From NCBI GenBank assembly GCA_903860975.1, contig CAIOSI010000022.1, positions 1 to 64,000 on the forward strand: 64,000 nucleotides of DNA, in the 5' to 3' direction. This DNA is from an uncultured Alphaproteobacteria bacterium (GTDB lineage Bacteria; Pseudomonadota; Alphaproteobacteria; Caulobacterales; Caulobacteraceae). Each line of letters starts with the position of its first letter. Positions within the stretch are counted from its first letter, which is position 1. The notes under the pieces were generated by a model. The model had not been told where the DNA came from and did not search any database. It saw only the letters and a program-made list of their open reading frames with translations. Position numbers and translations under genes: made by a program. Below are positions 52,670 to 61,148 of this stretch, piece by piece.

Positions 52670-54428
52670 TTTCGAGCTCCGCCAGGCTGGGCCGACGTCG
52701 GAGCGCCTGTACCGGACGATCGAGCTTGTCGAGCGCCTCGATCATGGCTCGGTAGCCCTCGGCGACGGCCGGGGCGTAGGCGCCGTTGAAGTCGCGGATT
52801 TCGACCTTGGACACTTCCGGTGTCACCAGAACGTCGGTGGCTTCTCGCGCCGCGGCAAGGTCTCGCGACGTCGAGACTGTCGCCGCCCTCATCAGCAGCG
52901 AGACGATGGGCGGGCCACTGCGCCATTGCCCCGACCATATCCACCGCCAGACTGAAGCTGGCCGCGCCACGTCGTCTGCGGTGATGCTGCGACCATGGGT
53001 GACGTCGATGCCGACGATGGGGCCGAGTTGGCTCATGCGCATCACATCGGCGGGAAAATTCTTCATCACCGCGCCGTCGACCAGCACGTTCTGGTCGTCC
53101 GTAGCCGGCGGCAAGATGCCGGGGAGCGATATAGAGGCTCTGAGCGCACGCCGTAGCAGTCCGCGACGATGCATCTGGTAGGCGCCGGTGGTCAGGTTCG
53201 ACGACAGACAGAAAAAGGGAAGCCACATGTCGGCGATCTGGGTCTCGGCGAAGTTGTGCGCCAGCCGTTCGTTGACCTTCAGGCCATGGGTCATGGCTAA
53301 GAGCGGGAAGGCGATGTCAGCCAACGGGCTGGTGTCGACGAAGGATTCCTGGATGCGGCGAGCCACTTCCACTTCGTCCCAACCCATGGCGACCCCAGCG
53401 GCGATCACGGCACCCATGGAGACACCTCCAACGAAATCGATGGGCACGCCGCGCTCGCGCAGCGCGCGTACGGCCCCAACGTGGGCGTAGGCCCGCGCGC
53501 CGCCACCGGAGAGCACAAGACCTACGGATTGGCCTGTGATCACCCGAGCAATCCGCTGGAGGTCGGCCACGGAGTTGCGGCGAACGTGGAACAGTCGAGC
53601 CGGCCGCGCAGCGTCGACCCAGGCCTCCGAGCCCTGTGGTCGCTCAGTCGCACCAGGGTGCAGAAGGATTAAGTCTACGAGTTGCTGGGCTTGAAGCGGA
53701 GACGGAACGTCGACCACGGTTTCGGTTTTGGGGGGGAGGCGGTCGCCCCGGCCGACCCGAAACAATCGGTCCACCTGGCGAGCGACGACCTGTCGCCAGC
53801 CGCCATCAGCGACTTCGGCGACGTAGAGAACAAAGTCGTGATTGCGCTCGACGTCGGAGAACCACTCCGTCGGCGCACTCTGCGCCTCCGATCCGATCGT
53901 GGTGACATCGTAGCCCATGGCCCCGATTTCGCCCGCAAGGCGCTCGACGATCGGCCGCAGCGCATGGGTATGACCAAGAGAGACAAAGCCGAAGACGGAA
54001 GGTTCGCCAACTCCGCCTCGGGTCACCGCTTGGCGGCTGCGCATCATCATTAGCTTGGCGAGTTCGATCATCACCCCGGTGTCGGCTTCACAGGCCTCGA
54101 AGAAGACGTCACGCGGCACCGCAATGATTTCCGAATCACGCAGCGCGACGACATCGGCGGAGTGTGGCGCATTGGCGATCAGCGACATCTCGCCGGCCGG
54201 CTCACCAGGTCGGATCACACCGAGGAATTGGATGTCGTGACCCTGCTCGTGGCGAAAGGCTCCGAGCCTGCCCGCCCTTACAAAGTAAAGCTGATCAGAC
54301 GGATCGCCTGTGGCAAACAGCGTCTGGCCGCCTGGAAGTGAGAACCAGACGGCCTCCGCCTGGACGCACTCCTGACTGAACAGTCGCGCCAGCGCCGACT
54401 CATCGGGAATTTTAGGCAGGCGTGACAC
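52638..54428 (-). CDS. Cyclic-nucleotide-binding and patatin-like phospholipase (NTE/RssA type)
   Basis: A 596-residue protein. Residues about 10-130 form a cNMP-binding domain (GDPSDQLYFVRAGRLGAFRH, PGEPAGEMSLIANAPHSADV); a middle part spans about 145-295; and a patatin domain follows with the oxyanion loop GGGARAYAHVG (308-318), nucleophile Ser337 in GVSMG and Asp451 in LVDGAVMKN. This is a complete Ser-Asp dyad of a lysophospholipase or phospholipid esterase, probably at the inner membrane. It closely resembles neuropathy target esterase-type bacterial proteins. Confidence 0.87.
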   Translation of the reverse strand: MSRLPKIPDESALARLFSQECVQAEAVWFSLPGGQTLFATGDPSDQLYFVRAGRLGAFRHEQGHDIQFLGVIRPGEPAGEMSLIANAPHSADVVALRDSEIIAVPRDVFFEACEADTGVMIELAKLMMMRSRQAVTRGGVGEPSVFGFVSLGHTHALRPIVERLAGEIGAMGYDVTTIGSEAQSAPTEWFSDVERNHDFVLYVAEVADGGWRQVVARQVDRLFRVGRGDRLPPKTETVVDVPSPLQAQQLVDLILLHPGATERPQGSEAWVDAARPARLFHVRRNSVADLQRIARVITGQSVGLVLSGGGARAYAHVGAVRALRERGVPIDFVGGVSMGAVIAAGVAMGWDEVEVARRIQESFVDTSPLADIAFPLLAMTHGLKVNERLAHNFAETQIADMWLPFFCLSSNLTTGAYQMHRRGLLRRALRASISLPGILPPATDDQNVLVDGAVMKNFPADVMRMSQLGPIVGIDVTHGRSITADDVARPASVWRWIWSGQWRSGPPIVSLLMRAATVSTSRDLAAAREATDVLVTPEVSKVEIRDFNGAYAPAVAEGYRAMIEALDKLDRPVQALRRRPSLAELEIKRGALPGRR

Positions 54429-54523
54429 AGACGCCAGCCTAGCTTGGCCGAAGAGCCGCGGCTATGGCCCAGCCGCCCCGTCCGGTACTGGTCAAAAGCC
54501 GACGCTGGCCGTAAGCCGGGGGC

Positions 54524-54934
54524 ATGGCGCTCCACATGATAAAGCTTTGCGTTGGCGCGGTGAGCGTCGAGGACCTTCTGGGGTGGCGACTGGCGTACGA
54601 CGATCCAAACGGCCCCTGGATCATGCGCACGCGACAGACGCCCAAGCGGGCCGCGGAACTGGTCGACGGTGGTTCGCTGTTCCGCGTTTTCAAGGGCGTG
54701 GTTCTTTGCCGCCAGGCGATCTTGGAGGTGAATACTGTTGGCCAGTCCGCAGACGTGCGTTGCGAGGTCACTTTGGACCCGACACCGGTTCGCGTCGTCC
54801 CGACGCCGCGCCGGGCTTTCCAAGGATGGCGATACCTCGAGACGAAGGACGCGCCGGCAGATCTTGCCATCGAGACGTTCGCAGATGTGCCAACAGAACT
54901 CGCACTCCAGCTTCGTGAGGTTGGCGTCTGGTAG
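54524..54934 (+). CDS. DUF1489 family protein
   Basis: A 136-residue protein. MALHMIKLCVGAVSVEDLLG opens it, and RTRQTPKRAAELVDGGSLFR, VFKGVVLCRQAI and RRAFQGWRYLETKDAPADL are DUF1489 segments. The family is found in alphaproteobacteria and has no assigned function. Divergent from the patatin gene and about 105 bases before mipZ. Confidence 0.85.
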   Translation: MALHMIKLCVGAVSVEDLLGWRLAYDDPNGPWIMRTRQTPKRAAELVDGGSLFRVFKGVVLCRQAILEVNTVGQSADVRCEVTLDPTPVRVVPTPRRAFQGWRYLETKDAPADLAIETFADVPTELALQLREVGVW

Positions 54935-54961
54935 GCTGGGCGCTTCGTCCACAGCCGCTCG

Positions 54962-55017
54962 TTAACCGGTCGTTGACCTCACTCCTTGTGAAGCGCTCAC
55001 CTAGGGGGAAGTGAGTC
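54962..55017 (+). promoter_or_regulatory. mipZ upstream region: CtrA-like box and GANTC site
   Basis: TTAACC-N5-TTGACC at 54962-54978 is close to the CtrA site TTAACC-N5-TTAAC; the TTGACC may instead serve as a -35 box. GAGTC at 55013-55017 is a CcrM methylation site (GANTC), 23 bases before the mipZ start. Both are consistent with cell-cycle control. Confidence 0.45.
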
Positions 55018-55039
55018 GGGATTTTCGGGAGCTTTGGAC

Positions 55040-55873
55040 ATGCCGCAGGCCAGCGTCATCGTGGTCGGCAACGAGAAGGGCGGAGCGGGTAAATCCACCA
55101 TCGCTATTCATACGGCAACAGCGCTGCTGCACGCTGACGCCAAAGTGGCTGTCCTGGATCTCGATTTGCGCCAGCAGTCGACCTCGCACTTCTTCGCCAA
55201 TCGCCGGGCCTGGTTGGAGGCCAACGGTGCCGTCGCACCCATGCCGATTGAGCATCCGTTGAGCGCGGATGGCGCGGCCTTGGCAAAGGCGAGCGACGTT
55301 GAGGCTTTGGAGCGTTTCCAGGAAGCTTTCAGCGACGTAAGCGAGCGTGCCGATTTCGTGCTGATCGACACGCCAGGGAGCGACACGGCAATTAGTCGCG
55401 CCGCCCACGGCCTCGCAGATCTGATCGTAACGCCGATGAACGACAGCTTTGTTGATTTCGACATGCTGGGCATCGTCGATCCGGTAACCCTCGAGTTGAA
55501 GCGTCACAGCCTCTATTCAGAGACGGTTTGGAATAGCCGAAAGGCCCGAGCCGTGAAGGATCGCAAGCAGATCGACTGGGTGGTCCTGCGTAATCGTCTG
55601 GCTCCCACCGAAGCGCGCAATCGTAAGCGGCTGGAAGAGCGGATTGAGACGCTTTCGCGCAAGGTCGGCTTTCGCATCGGGCCGGGGCTACGCGACCGGG
55701 TAATCTATCGCGAGCTGTTCCCTTTCGGTCTCACGGTCGCAGATCTGTCGCCGACGATCCGGCCCGTTGTTATGTCGCTGCAGCATGTGGCCGCGCGCCA
55801 AGAGCTTCGCGCCCTGATGACTGCGCTCGGCCTATCGGGCTTCTCCGATGGCGAGCAGATCGCCGCGGAATAG
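55040..55873 (+). CDS. mipZ: Division-plane positioning ATPase MipZ
   Basis: A 277-residue ParA/MinD-type ATPase which forms gradients from the poles and blocks FtsZ except at mid-cell. The deviant Walker A is NEKGGAGKST (about 11-20), switch regions read VLDLDLRQ and FVLIDTPGSD, and the stretch MNDSFVDFDMLGIVDPVTLE and GFRIGPGLRDRVIYRELFPF match Caulobacter MipZ as I recall it. I start at ATG 55040 (MPQASVIVVGNEKGG). It is the strongest marker of the taxonomic group in this window. Confidence 0.95.
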   Translation: MPQASVIVVGNEKGGAGKSTIAIHTATALLHADAKVAVLDLDLRQQSTSHFFANRRAWLEANGAVAPMPIEHPLSADGAALAKASDVEALERFQEAFSDVSERADFVLIDTPGSDTAISRAAHGLADLIVTPMNDSFVDFDMLGIVDPVTLELKRHSLYSETVWNSRKARAVKDRKQIDWVVLRNRLAPTEARNRKRLEERIETLSRKVGFRIGPGLRDRVIYRELFPFGLTVADLSPTIRPVVMSLQHVAARQELRALMTALGLSGFSDGEQIAAE

Positions 55874-55879
55874 ACGCCA

Positions 55880-56305
55880 ATGCTCTACCTTGCCCTGGGC
55901 GCTGCGGCCCTATGGTTCCTGGTGGGGCTTGGAAGAGGCAAGACGGTCTTCAAGCGTCGCGAGTGGCGGCTGCTGTCAGGGGCCTTCTCCGTCGCGACCT
56001 TCGCTGCGGCCGCCTACGTCGGCCTGCGCGGCGGCTGGGAAATTTCGATCGTCTTGGTCATCCTGGGACTGTGGATGGTCACCAGTTCCCGGATCAATGG
56101 CCCAGCGCCGGTCGCGCCTAAGACCTCAAGTCGAATGAGCCTTAAGGATGCTCAGTCGGTCCTAGGCGTGAATCCCGATGCGACACCTGAGGAAATTAGG
56201 GCCGCGTATACACGGCTAATGCGGATGGCCCACCCCGATAAAGGGGGCACGAGCGGACTGGCGTCGCAGCTCAATGCCGCGCGGGATCGATTGCTGGAAG
56301 GGTAA
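55880..56305 (+). CDS. J-domain membrane protein
   Basis: A 141-residue protein with two N-terminal membrane spans (LYLALGAAALWFLVGLG and the segment around 33-68) and a C-terminal J domain (about 85-141): SLKDAQSVLGVNPDATPEEI, then AYTRLMRMAHPDKGGTSGLA with the HPD motif that stimulates DnaK. This is the type-III arrangement of a DjlA/TIM14-like co-chaperone. It begins 6 bases after mipZ, so it is probably cotranscribed. Confidence 0.87.
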   Translation: MLYLALGAAALWFLVGLGRGKTVFKRREWRLLSGAFSVATFAAAAYVGLRGGWEISIVLVILGLWMVTSSRINGPAPVAPKTSSRMSLKDAQSVLGVNPDATPEEIRAAYTRLMRMAHPDKGGTSGLASQLNAARDRLLEG

Positions 56306-56317
56306 GCGAGCGCGCGA

Positions 56318-57601
56318 TCAGGTGGGTTGAATCACCAGGCAAGCCAGGCGCTTGGCCTTCATCGCACGACAGGCATCCTTGGCGTCGCTCTCGGCGAAGC
56401 CTGTGAAAACAGCCTTGTACTTGCGGCCTTCCTTCTCCGCCGCCCCACGGGCACCGTCGAAGTGGTCGCCGAACTTCTTCTCGACGAAGACGATCTGTTT
56501 GTGGGCGTCGGTCTTGGAGCGGAACTCCCCGACTTGGACGCCCCAGATCGCTCTGGCTGCCTTACCGTGATGGCCTTCGATAACGGTGATTTTTCCGGCG
56601 CGTGCGGCCGGCGCTTGAGTCAGTTCGATTTTCAGGGATTGCTGATCACCATCGCCTTGCTCGCTGGGTGGTCGAACCACCGGGCCGTTCAGCTCGCTCG
56701 GCTCGAACATGTTTTGAGCCACGACGATTTTCTCGCCGTTGGCCCGACGCTGCATCACGTTGAAACCCGTGAGCAGCAGGTCCTCGGCGTTCTGGTCGCG
56801 AAGCGCTGTGGTCGGTCCACCCATCACCACCGCAATAAGACGCCGGTTATCGCGAACGGCCGAGACGGCGAGATTGAAACCGGAGGCGTTGGTGAAGCCT
56901 GTCTTGAGCCCGTCCACACCGGGCATGCGACCCAGCAGGTGATTGTGGTTCGCCATGACCTGTCCGCGGAAGGTGAATTCCTGCAGGCTGAAGAGTTTAT
57001 AGTATTGCGGATAGTCGCGCATGACGGCGCGCGACAGGATCGCTATGTCGCGAGCCGAGCTGATCTGGCGGCTGTCCGGCAGTCCCGAGGCGTTCACGAA
57101 GTGGGTATTCTGCATTCCCAGCTCCTGGGCGCGCAGGGTCATCAGGGCGGCGAAGCGACTTTCCGTACCACCGAGTCTCTCGGCCATGGCGACGGCCATG
57201 TCGTTGGCTGATTTGGTGGCCATGCCGTCCATGGCGTCCGTCACCGTCACCGAATCGCCCGCGCGGACGCCCAATTTGGTCGGCGCTTGCGCTGCGGCGT
57301 GGGGTGACACCAGAACCCTATCGTCGGGATGTAGCTTGCCCGAGGCCAGCGCCTCAAATGTCAGGTAAAGGGTCATGATTTTGGTAATCGAGGCGGGATA
57401 ACGCGGGCTGTCAGCGTGCTTGGCGTAGAGAATCTCGCCGGACTTCGCATCGACCACAATGGCGGCGTATTTGGTCTGCGACGCAGCGAGCAGATTCTGG
57501 AAATAGGGGATCTCAGCGGCCGCAGGTGTCGCGGCGGCGGTGAACGCGGTCGTGGCGGCCAGACCTAACGCTAGGAACAGGCGGCGAGCGTGCTGGATCA
57601 T
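56318..57601 (-). CDS. D-alanyl-D-alanine carboxypeptidase with SPOR domain (DacA-like)
   Basis: A 427-residue penicillin-binding protein of the S11 family, trimming the pentapeptide of peptidoglycan in the periplasm. A signal peptide ends near AAAEIP. The active-site motifs are SITK (Ser71, Lys74), SAND (Ser131-Asn133) and KTGFT (Lys233). The C-terminal region (about 345-427; IWGVQVGEFRSKTDAHKQI, KYKAVFTGFAESDAKDAC) is a SPOR-like domain, which would take it to the division septum instead of a membrane anchor. Convergent with the J-domain gene. Confidence 0.9.
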   Translation of the reverse strand: MIQHARRLFLALGLAATTAFTAAATPAAAEIPYFQNLLAASQTKYAAIVVDAKSGEILYAKHADSPRYPASITKIMTLYLTFEALASGKLHPDDRVLVSPHAAAQAPTKLGVRAGDSVTVTDAMDGMATKSANDMAVAMAERLGGTESRFAALMTLRAQELGMQNTHFVNASGLPDSRQISSARDIAILSRAVMRDYPQYYKLFSLQEFTFRGQVMANHNHLLGRMPGVDGLKTGFTNASGFNLAVSAVRDNRRLIAVVMGGPTTALRDQNAEDLLLTGFNVMQRRANGEKIVVAQNMFEPSELNGPVVRPPSEQGDGDQQSLKIELTQAPAARAGKITVIEGHHGKAARAIWGVQVGEFRSKTDAHKQIVFVEKKFGDHFDGARGAAEKEGRKYKAVFTGFAESDAKDACRAMKAKRLACLVIQPT

Positions 57602-57771
57602 GCTTCGTCCGGCGAATCAAAAGGTTGCGAGCGGCGAGCAAACCACTCCGGGATCGTCATATCATGATCGCCTGAACCTGAAGTTAGGGTAAACTTTCAT
57701 TAACGGGGAAGATTTGTCGCGGCCTCCGAAAATCCCTGGAAAACAGCCATTTGCCGAGGGAAAATTGCTCA

Positions 57772-57822
57772 TGCTGCACTGCACAAAAATCGATTGACTG
57801 CTGCACTGCACCATGAAATAAC
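57772..57822 (+). promoter_or_regulatory. Phasin promoter with two TGC-rich repeats (candidate PhaR operators)
   Basis: TGCTGCACTGCAC occurs twice, at 57772-57784 and 57799-57811, 27 bases apart. TTGACT at 57794-57799 and AATAAC at 57817-57822 are 17 bases apart, so the second repeat fills the promoter spacer. The PHA regulator PhaR of alphaproteobacteria binds TGC-rich CTGC-N3-GCAG-type sites, which these resemble. Confidence 0.6.
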
Positions 57823-57914
57823 GATCAGGCTTTCCGGGGCTCTCGCCCCAAGTGCGATTCGCTTTGCATTGCGGCTTTTCTCCCGGCCGCGCCTGAACCT
57901 TGAGGATAAATCCC

Positions 57915-58349
57915 ATGGCTGCCGCTGACGCCGTAAAGACCACTGTCGACCAATTTACCGCCGCTTCGAACACCGCCTTCAAGGACGGTGTTGAAAAGAC
58001 CTTGGCCGCGCTGAATGACGCAAACGCCCATTCCAAGAAAAACCTCGAAGCCGTCGTCGCCTCAGTGACAGCCGCCACCAAGGGCGCAGAAGCGCTCGGC
58101 GCCCAGGCGATGGCCTTCTCGAAGACATCCTTCGAAAGCCAAGTCGCCGCCGCGAAGGCGTTGTCCACCGCGAAAAGCGTGCAGGAAGTTGTCGAACTGC
58201 AGACCGCCTATGCCAAGTCGGCGCTGGAAACCTACATCGCCCAGATGGGCCGCATGTCGGAAACCGTTTCGGCATCGGTGAAAGACAGCATGAAGCCGCT
58301 GAACGAGCGCGTGACCGCCGCGGTCGAGCGCCTTCAGGCGGCTCGCTAA
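57915..58349 (+). CDS. Phasin (polyhydroxyalkanoate granule protein)
   Basis: A 144-residue, almost fully helical protein, rich in Ala and Lys: AADAVKTTVDQFTAASNTAF, KKNLEAVVASVTAATKGAEA, FAKTS-like AFSKTSFESQVAAAKALSTA and SVQEVVELQTAYAKSALETY. This is the Phasin_2 pattern of proteins that coat PHA granules. TTGAGGATAAATCCC precedes ATG 57915. It is followed by a strong hairpin. The upstream TGC-rich repeats support this identity. Confidence 0.9.
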   Translation: MAAADAVKTTVDQFTAASNTAFKDGVEKTLAALNDANAHSKKNLEAVVASVTAATKGAEALGAQAMAFSKTSFESQVAAAKALSTAKSVQEVVELQTAYAKSALETYIAQMGRMSETVSASVKDSMKPLNERVTAAVERLQAAR

Positions 58350-58395
58350 AGATCCGTTTCCCGCGTACGGCCACCCCCCGGCCGATGGGCGTAGA

Positions 58396-58434
58396 CGGGC
58401 CGGAGCAGCGATGCTCCGGCCCGCTTGCGTTTTG
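58396..58434 (+). terminator. Terminator after the phasin gene
   Basis: CGGGCCGGAGCA and TGCTCCGGCCCG form a perfect 12-bp stem around a GCGA tetraloop (58396-58423). The following T-content is modest (CTTGCGTTTT), so it is strong in structure but not perfect in tail. Confidence 0.75.
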
Positions 58435-58478
58435 GCCCGACCTTTTCTCGCGCGAGCATGAGGGCTAGACGTGGGTGC

Positions 58479-58940
58479 ATGTCCAAGATCGAAGACCGCC
58501 TGGCCGCCGCCGGTATCGTCCTGCCGCAGCCGAACGCCCCTATCGCCAACTACGTCCCGTTCCTGAGGGTCGGCGAGTTGATCCATATCTCCGGCCAGGT
58601 GTCGCTTGACGTGTCTGGCGGCATCAAAGGGGTTGTTGGCGAAGATGTGGATCTCGACACAGCCCAGCGCGCTGCGCGGCTTTGCGGGCTTAACCTGCTC
58701 GCGCAGATGAAGGCCGCTTGCGAGGGTGACCTAGAGCGCGTGACGCATGTGGTGAAATTGGGTGGCTTCGTCCAGGCCGGACCGGGCTTCTTCGACATCC
58801 CCAAGGTGATCAATGGAGCATCTGATCTGATGGTTGAGGCCTTTGGCGAGGCGGGGCGCCACGCGCGCTCAGCGGTCGGCGTCTATCGCCTGCCGATGAA
58901 CTTTGCGGTGGAAATCGACGCGGTGGTAGCCATCTCGTGA
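58479..58940 (+). CDS. RidA/YjgF-like protein
   Basis: A 153-residue protein of the RidA-like superfamily, which deaminates reactive imines or enamines. MSKIEDRLAAAGIVLPQPNA opens it, and ISGQVSLD, VTHVVKLGGFVQAGPGFFDI and HARSAVGVYRLPMNFAVEID follow the family pattern; the catalytic arginine is probably that in HARSAVGV. It is the longer subfamily rather than classic RidA (about 128 residues). GTGA overlap couples it to the GDPD gene. Confidence 0.85.
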   Translation: MSKIEDRLAAAGIVLPQPNAPIANYVPFLRVGELIHISGQVSLDVSGGIKGVVGEDVDLDTAQRAARLCGLNLLAQMKAACEGDLERVTHVVKLGGFVQAGPGFFDIPKVINGASDLMVEAFGEAGRHARSAVGVYRLPMNFAVEIDAVVAIS

Positions 58941-59683
58941 AGGACCGATTTGGCGAAGCTTGGGAGCGGCTCATTGCGCCGGCCATCGCTCATCGCGGGC
59001 TTTGGGCGTCCGACGGACCCCCCGAGAATTCCTTAGGCGCGTTCCAGGCCGCGTGTGCGGCCGGATACAGCATCGAGCTCGACGTTCAGCTTTCCGCTGA
59101 CGGAGAGGCGATGGTCTTCCACGACGAGGACCTTGAGCGAATGACGGGTGAGGCGGGCCGGCTGGTTGACCGGACGGCTGCCGACCTTGGGGCTCTGAGG
59201 CTGAAGGGCTCGCACGAGCCTATCCCAACATTGCTCGAAACCCTGGCCCTCGTCGGCCATCGCTCAATGGTCCACATTGAGCTGAAGACCCCATACGGCC
59301 AGGTTGGGCCGCTGGAGCAGCGGGTGCACGAGGTGATCATCGATCACAACGGCCCAGTCTGCTTGATCGGGTTCAATCCCTATTCGCACGCCTGGTTTGC
59401 GCAGCGGTTCCCGGGCGTCCTGCGCGGCCTCGACAGCTATTCCTACAAGCGCGCGCCGCACATGGACGAGGCGCAGCGCGCGAGTTTTGCTGGGCTGGAG
59501 CACGTGGCTATCGCGAAGCCACATTTTCTGGCGCTGGGGCTCGACATGTTGCCAAGCCCCCTGGCCGCGAGCTTCCGCTTAGAGGGTCTGCCGGTGATCG
59601 CCTGGACGGTGCGGGAGCCACAGCAGTGGGAAGCGGTACGCGACAGCTGTGACAACTTGATTTTTGAGGGCTTCAGGCCGTGA
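58937..59683 (+). CDS. Glycerophosphodiester phosphodiesterase family protein
   Basis: A 248-residue cytoplasmic GDPD, cleaving glycerophosphodiesters to glycerol-3-phosphate and an alcohol. The barrel shows AHRGLWASDGPPENSLGAFQ (catalytic His and metal Glu), IELDVQLSADGEAMVFHDE (metal ligands and second His) and IELKTPYGQ. No signal peptide. The GTG start overlaps the RidA stop by 4 bases, and the same GTGA overlap joins it to the next gene. Confidence 0.88.
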   Translation: MKDRFGEAWERLIAPAIAHRGLWASDGPPENSLGAFQAACAAGYSIELDVQLSADGEAMVFHDEDLERMTGEAGRLVDRTAADLGALRLKGSHEPIPTLLETLALVGHRSMVHIELKTPYGQVGPLEQRVHEVIIDHNGPVCLIGFNPYSHAWFAQRFPGVLRGLDSYSYKRAPHMDEAQRASFAGLEHVAIAKPHFLALGLDMLPSPLAASFRLEGLPVIAWTVREPQQWEAVRDSCDNLIFEGFRP

Positions 59684-60843
59684 CATTGAAGCCGGCGGTC
59701 AGGATCAGCCGCCGCATCGCTGAGATTGGAAGCGCGGCCTGGGAGGCCTGCGCGGGTAATCCCGTATACGCCGGCAATCCGTTCATCCGTTTCGGCTTTC
59801 TTGACGCTCTAGAAGAAGCAAACTGCGCCACCGAGCGCAGCGGCTGGAGTCCGCAACACCTGACGATCGAGGACGCTGAGGGGCAGGTTGCTGCGGTCAT
59901 GCCGCTCTACATGAAGTCACACAGCCAGGGGGAATACATCTTCGATCACGCATGGGCTGAGGCCTATGAGCGGGCAGGCGGGGCATACTACCCAAAGTTG
60001 CTGTCAGCAGCCCCGTTTACGCCAGCGACCGGTCCGCGACTGTTGTCTCGGCCCGATGTTGACGTTGACGAGGCGCGACGGCTCCTGCTGGGCGGGGCTT
60101 TGACGCTCTGCGAACGCTATGGGGCCTCATCATTTCATGTGAATTTCCCGACCGAAGGGGAATGGCGCTGGATGGGCGAGCAGGGCATGGCCCTGCGCGA
60201 AGGCCAGCAATATCATTGGGAAAATCGAGGCTATGGGTCCTTCGATGATTTCCTTGGGGCGCTTTCCTCGGGCCGACGCAAAACCATCAGGCGTGAGCGC
60301 CGCGATGCAGCCGACGGGATCGAGATTTTTTGCCTGTCTGGCGCGCACCTGACCGAGGAACATTGGGACGCTTTCTTCGGGTTCTACATGGACACCGGCT
60401 CACGCAAATGGGGGCGGCCCTATCTCAACCGCCTGTTCTTTTCCCTGCTTGGCGAGCGGATGTCGGAAAATGTGCTGCTGATCATGGCGAAGCGGGGCGA
60501 TCGCTGGATCGCCGGCGCGCTCAACCTGATCGGCGAGGACTGCCTTTATGGCCGTAACTGGGGCTGCGTCGAAGACGTGCCCTTTCTGCATTTCGAGCTC
60601 TGCTACTACCAAGCCATTGAGTGGGCCATCGGGCGCGGCTTGGCCCGCGTGGAAGCCGGCGCGCAAGGCCAGCACAAGATCGCCCGTGGCTATCTTCCCA
60701 GGCCAGTCTACTCGGCCCACTACATCGCCGACCCAGCTCTAAGAGGGCCTGTTGAACGCTTCGTGATGCAGGAACGGCAAGGCGTCGAGCAGGAGATGGA
60801 ATGGCTTGCGGAAGAGTATTCGCCCTTCCGTCATGAGGCCTAG
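59680..60843 (+). CDS. GNAT-fold protein of the DUF482 (peptidogalycan biosynthesis) family
   Basis: A 387-residue protein with the DUF482/PF04339 features: AGNPVYAGNPFIRFGFLDAL near the N-terminus, MPLYMKSHSQGEYIFDHAWA, YYPKLLSAAPFTPATGPRLL, and GRNWGCVEDVPFLHFELCYY followed by GAQGQHKIARGYLP. It has the fold of FemAB/GNAT acyltransferases. A function in envelope assembly is a family assumption only. The GTG start overlaps the GDPD stop by 4 bases. Confidence 0.83.
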   Translation: MTLKPAVRISRRIAEIGSAAWEACAGNPVYAGNPFIRFGFLDALEEANCATERSGWSPQHLTIEDAEGQVAAVMPLYMKSHSQGEYIFDHAWAEAYERAGGAYYPKLLSAAPFTPATGPRLLSRPDVDVDEARRLLLGGALTLCERYGASSFHVNFPTEGEWRWMGEQGMALREGQQYHWENRGYGSFDDFLGALSSGRRKTIRRERRDAADGIEIFCLSGAHLTEEHWDAFFGFYMDTGSRKWGRPYLNRLFFSLLGERMSENVLLIMAKRGDRWIAGALNLIGEDCLYGRNWGCVEDVPFLHFELCYYQAIEWAIGRGLARVEAGAQGQHKIARGYLPRPVYSAHYIADPALRGPVERFVMQERQGVEQEMEWLAEEYSPFRHEA

Positions 60844-61144
60844 GAACACCCGAGTCATTCCGATCCACGATCGTGCGGGGTGGTCGACCTGGCGGGGATT
60901 TTCCAGGAGCGAGTCGCCTTCAAGCGGTCTGACAATGTCTCTTTTCTGGCGCGTTCAATCACCGATCGCCACCCATTTGGCCAACGTCTTTCCGGTTTCG
61001 CGATCCAGGCTTACCTGTCGAGATGAAAACCCTGTCGCTGACGCCGATTGAGGCTGCCACGTGGTGGCGCGGGTGTGATCTCTATGGCCCTCGTTCCAAC
61101 CTAAAGAGCGATTTGCTACGACACGCCAATCAGGAGCGCTGCGC
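60844..61144 (+). other. Intergenic stretch before the HIT gene
   Basis: 301 bases holding no long credible gene. Open frames on both strands here look like shadows. Its end contains the candidate small gene at 61023-61148. No hairpin terminator was recognised after the DUF482 gene. Confidence 0.5.
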
Positions 61145-61148
61145 ATGA
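61023..61148 (+). CDS. Candidate 41-residue protein overlapping the HIT gene
   Basis: An open frame from ATG 61023: MKTLSLTPIEAATWWRGCDL, then YGPRSNLKSDLLRHANQERC and A. Its stop overlaps the HIT start as ATGA, the same coupling seen at several real junctions nearby. The ribosome site (GTCGAG) is weak and no relative is recognised. It might be a leader peptide or chance. Confidence 0.3.
   Translation: MKTLSLTPIEAATWWRGCDLYGPRSNLKSDLLRHANQERCA

Noticed and set aside
60806..61051. 81-codon plus-strand frame after the DUF482 gene
   Set aside because: Overlaps the end of the real gene in another frame, with no ribosome site or recognisable features.
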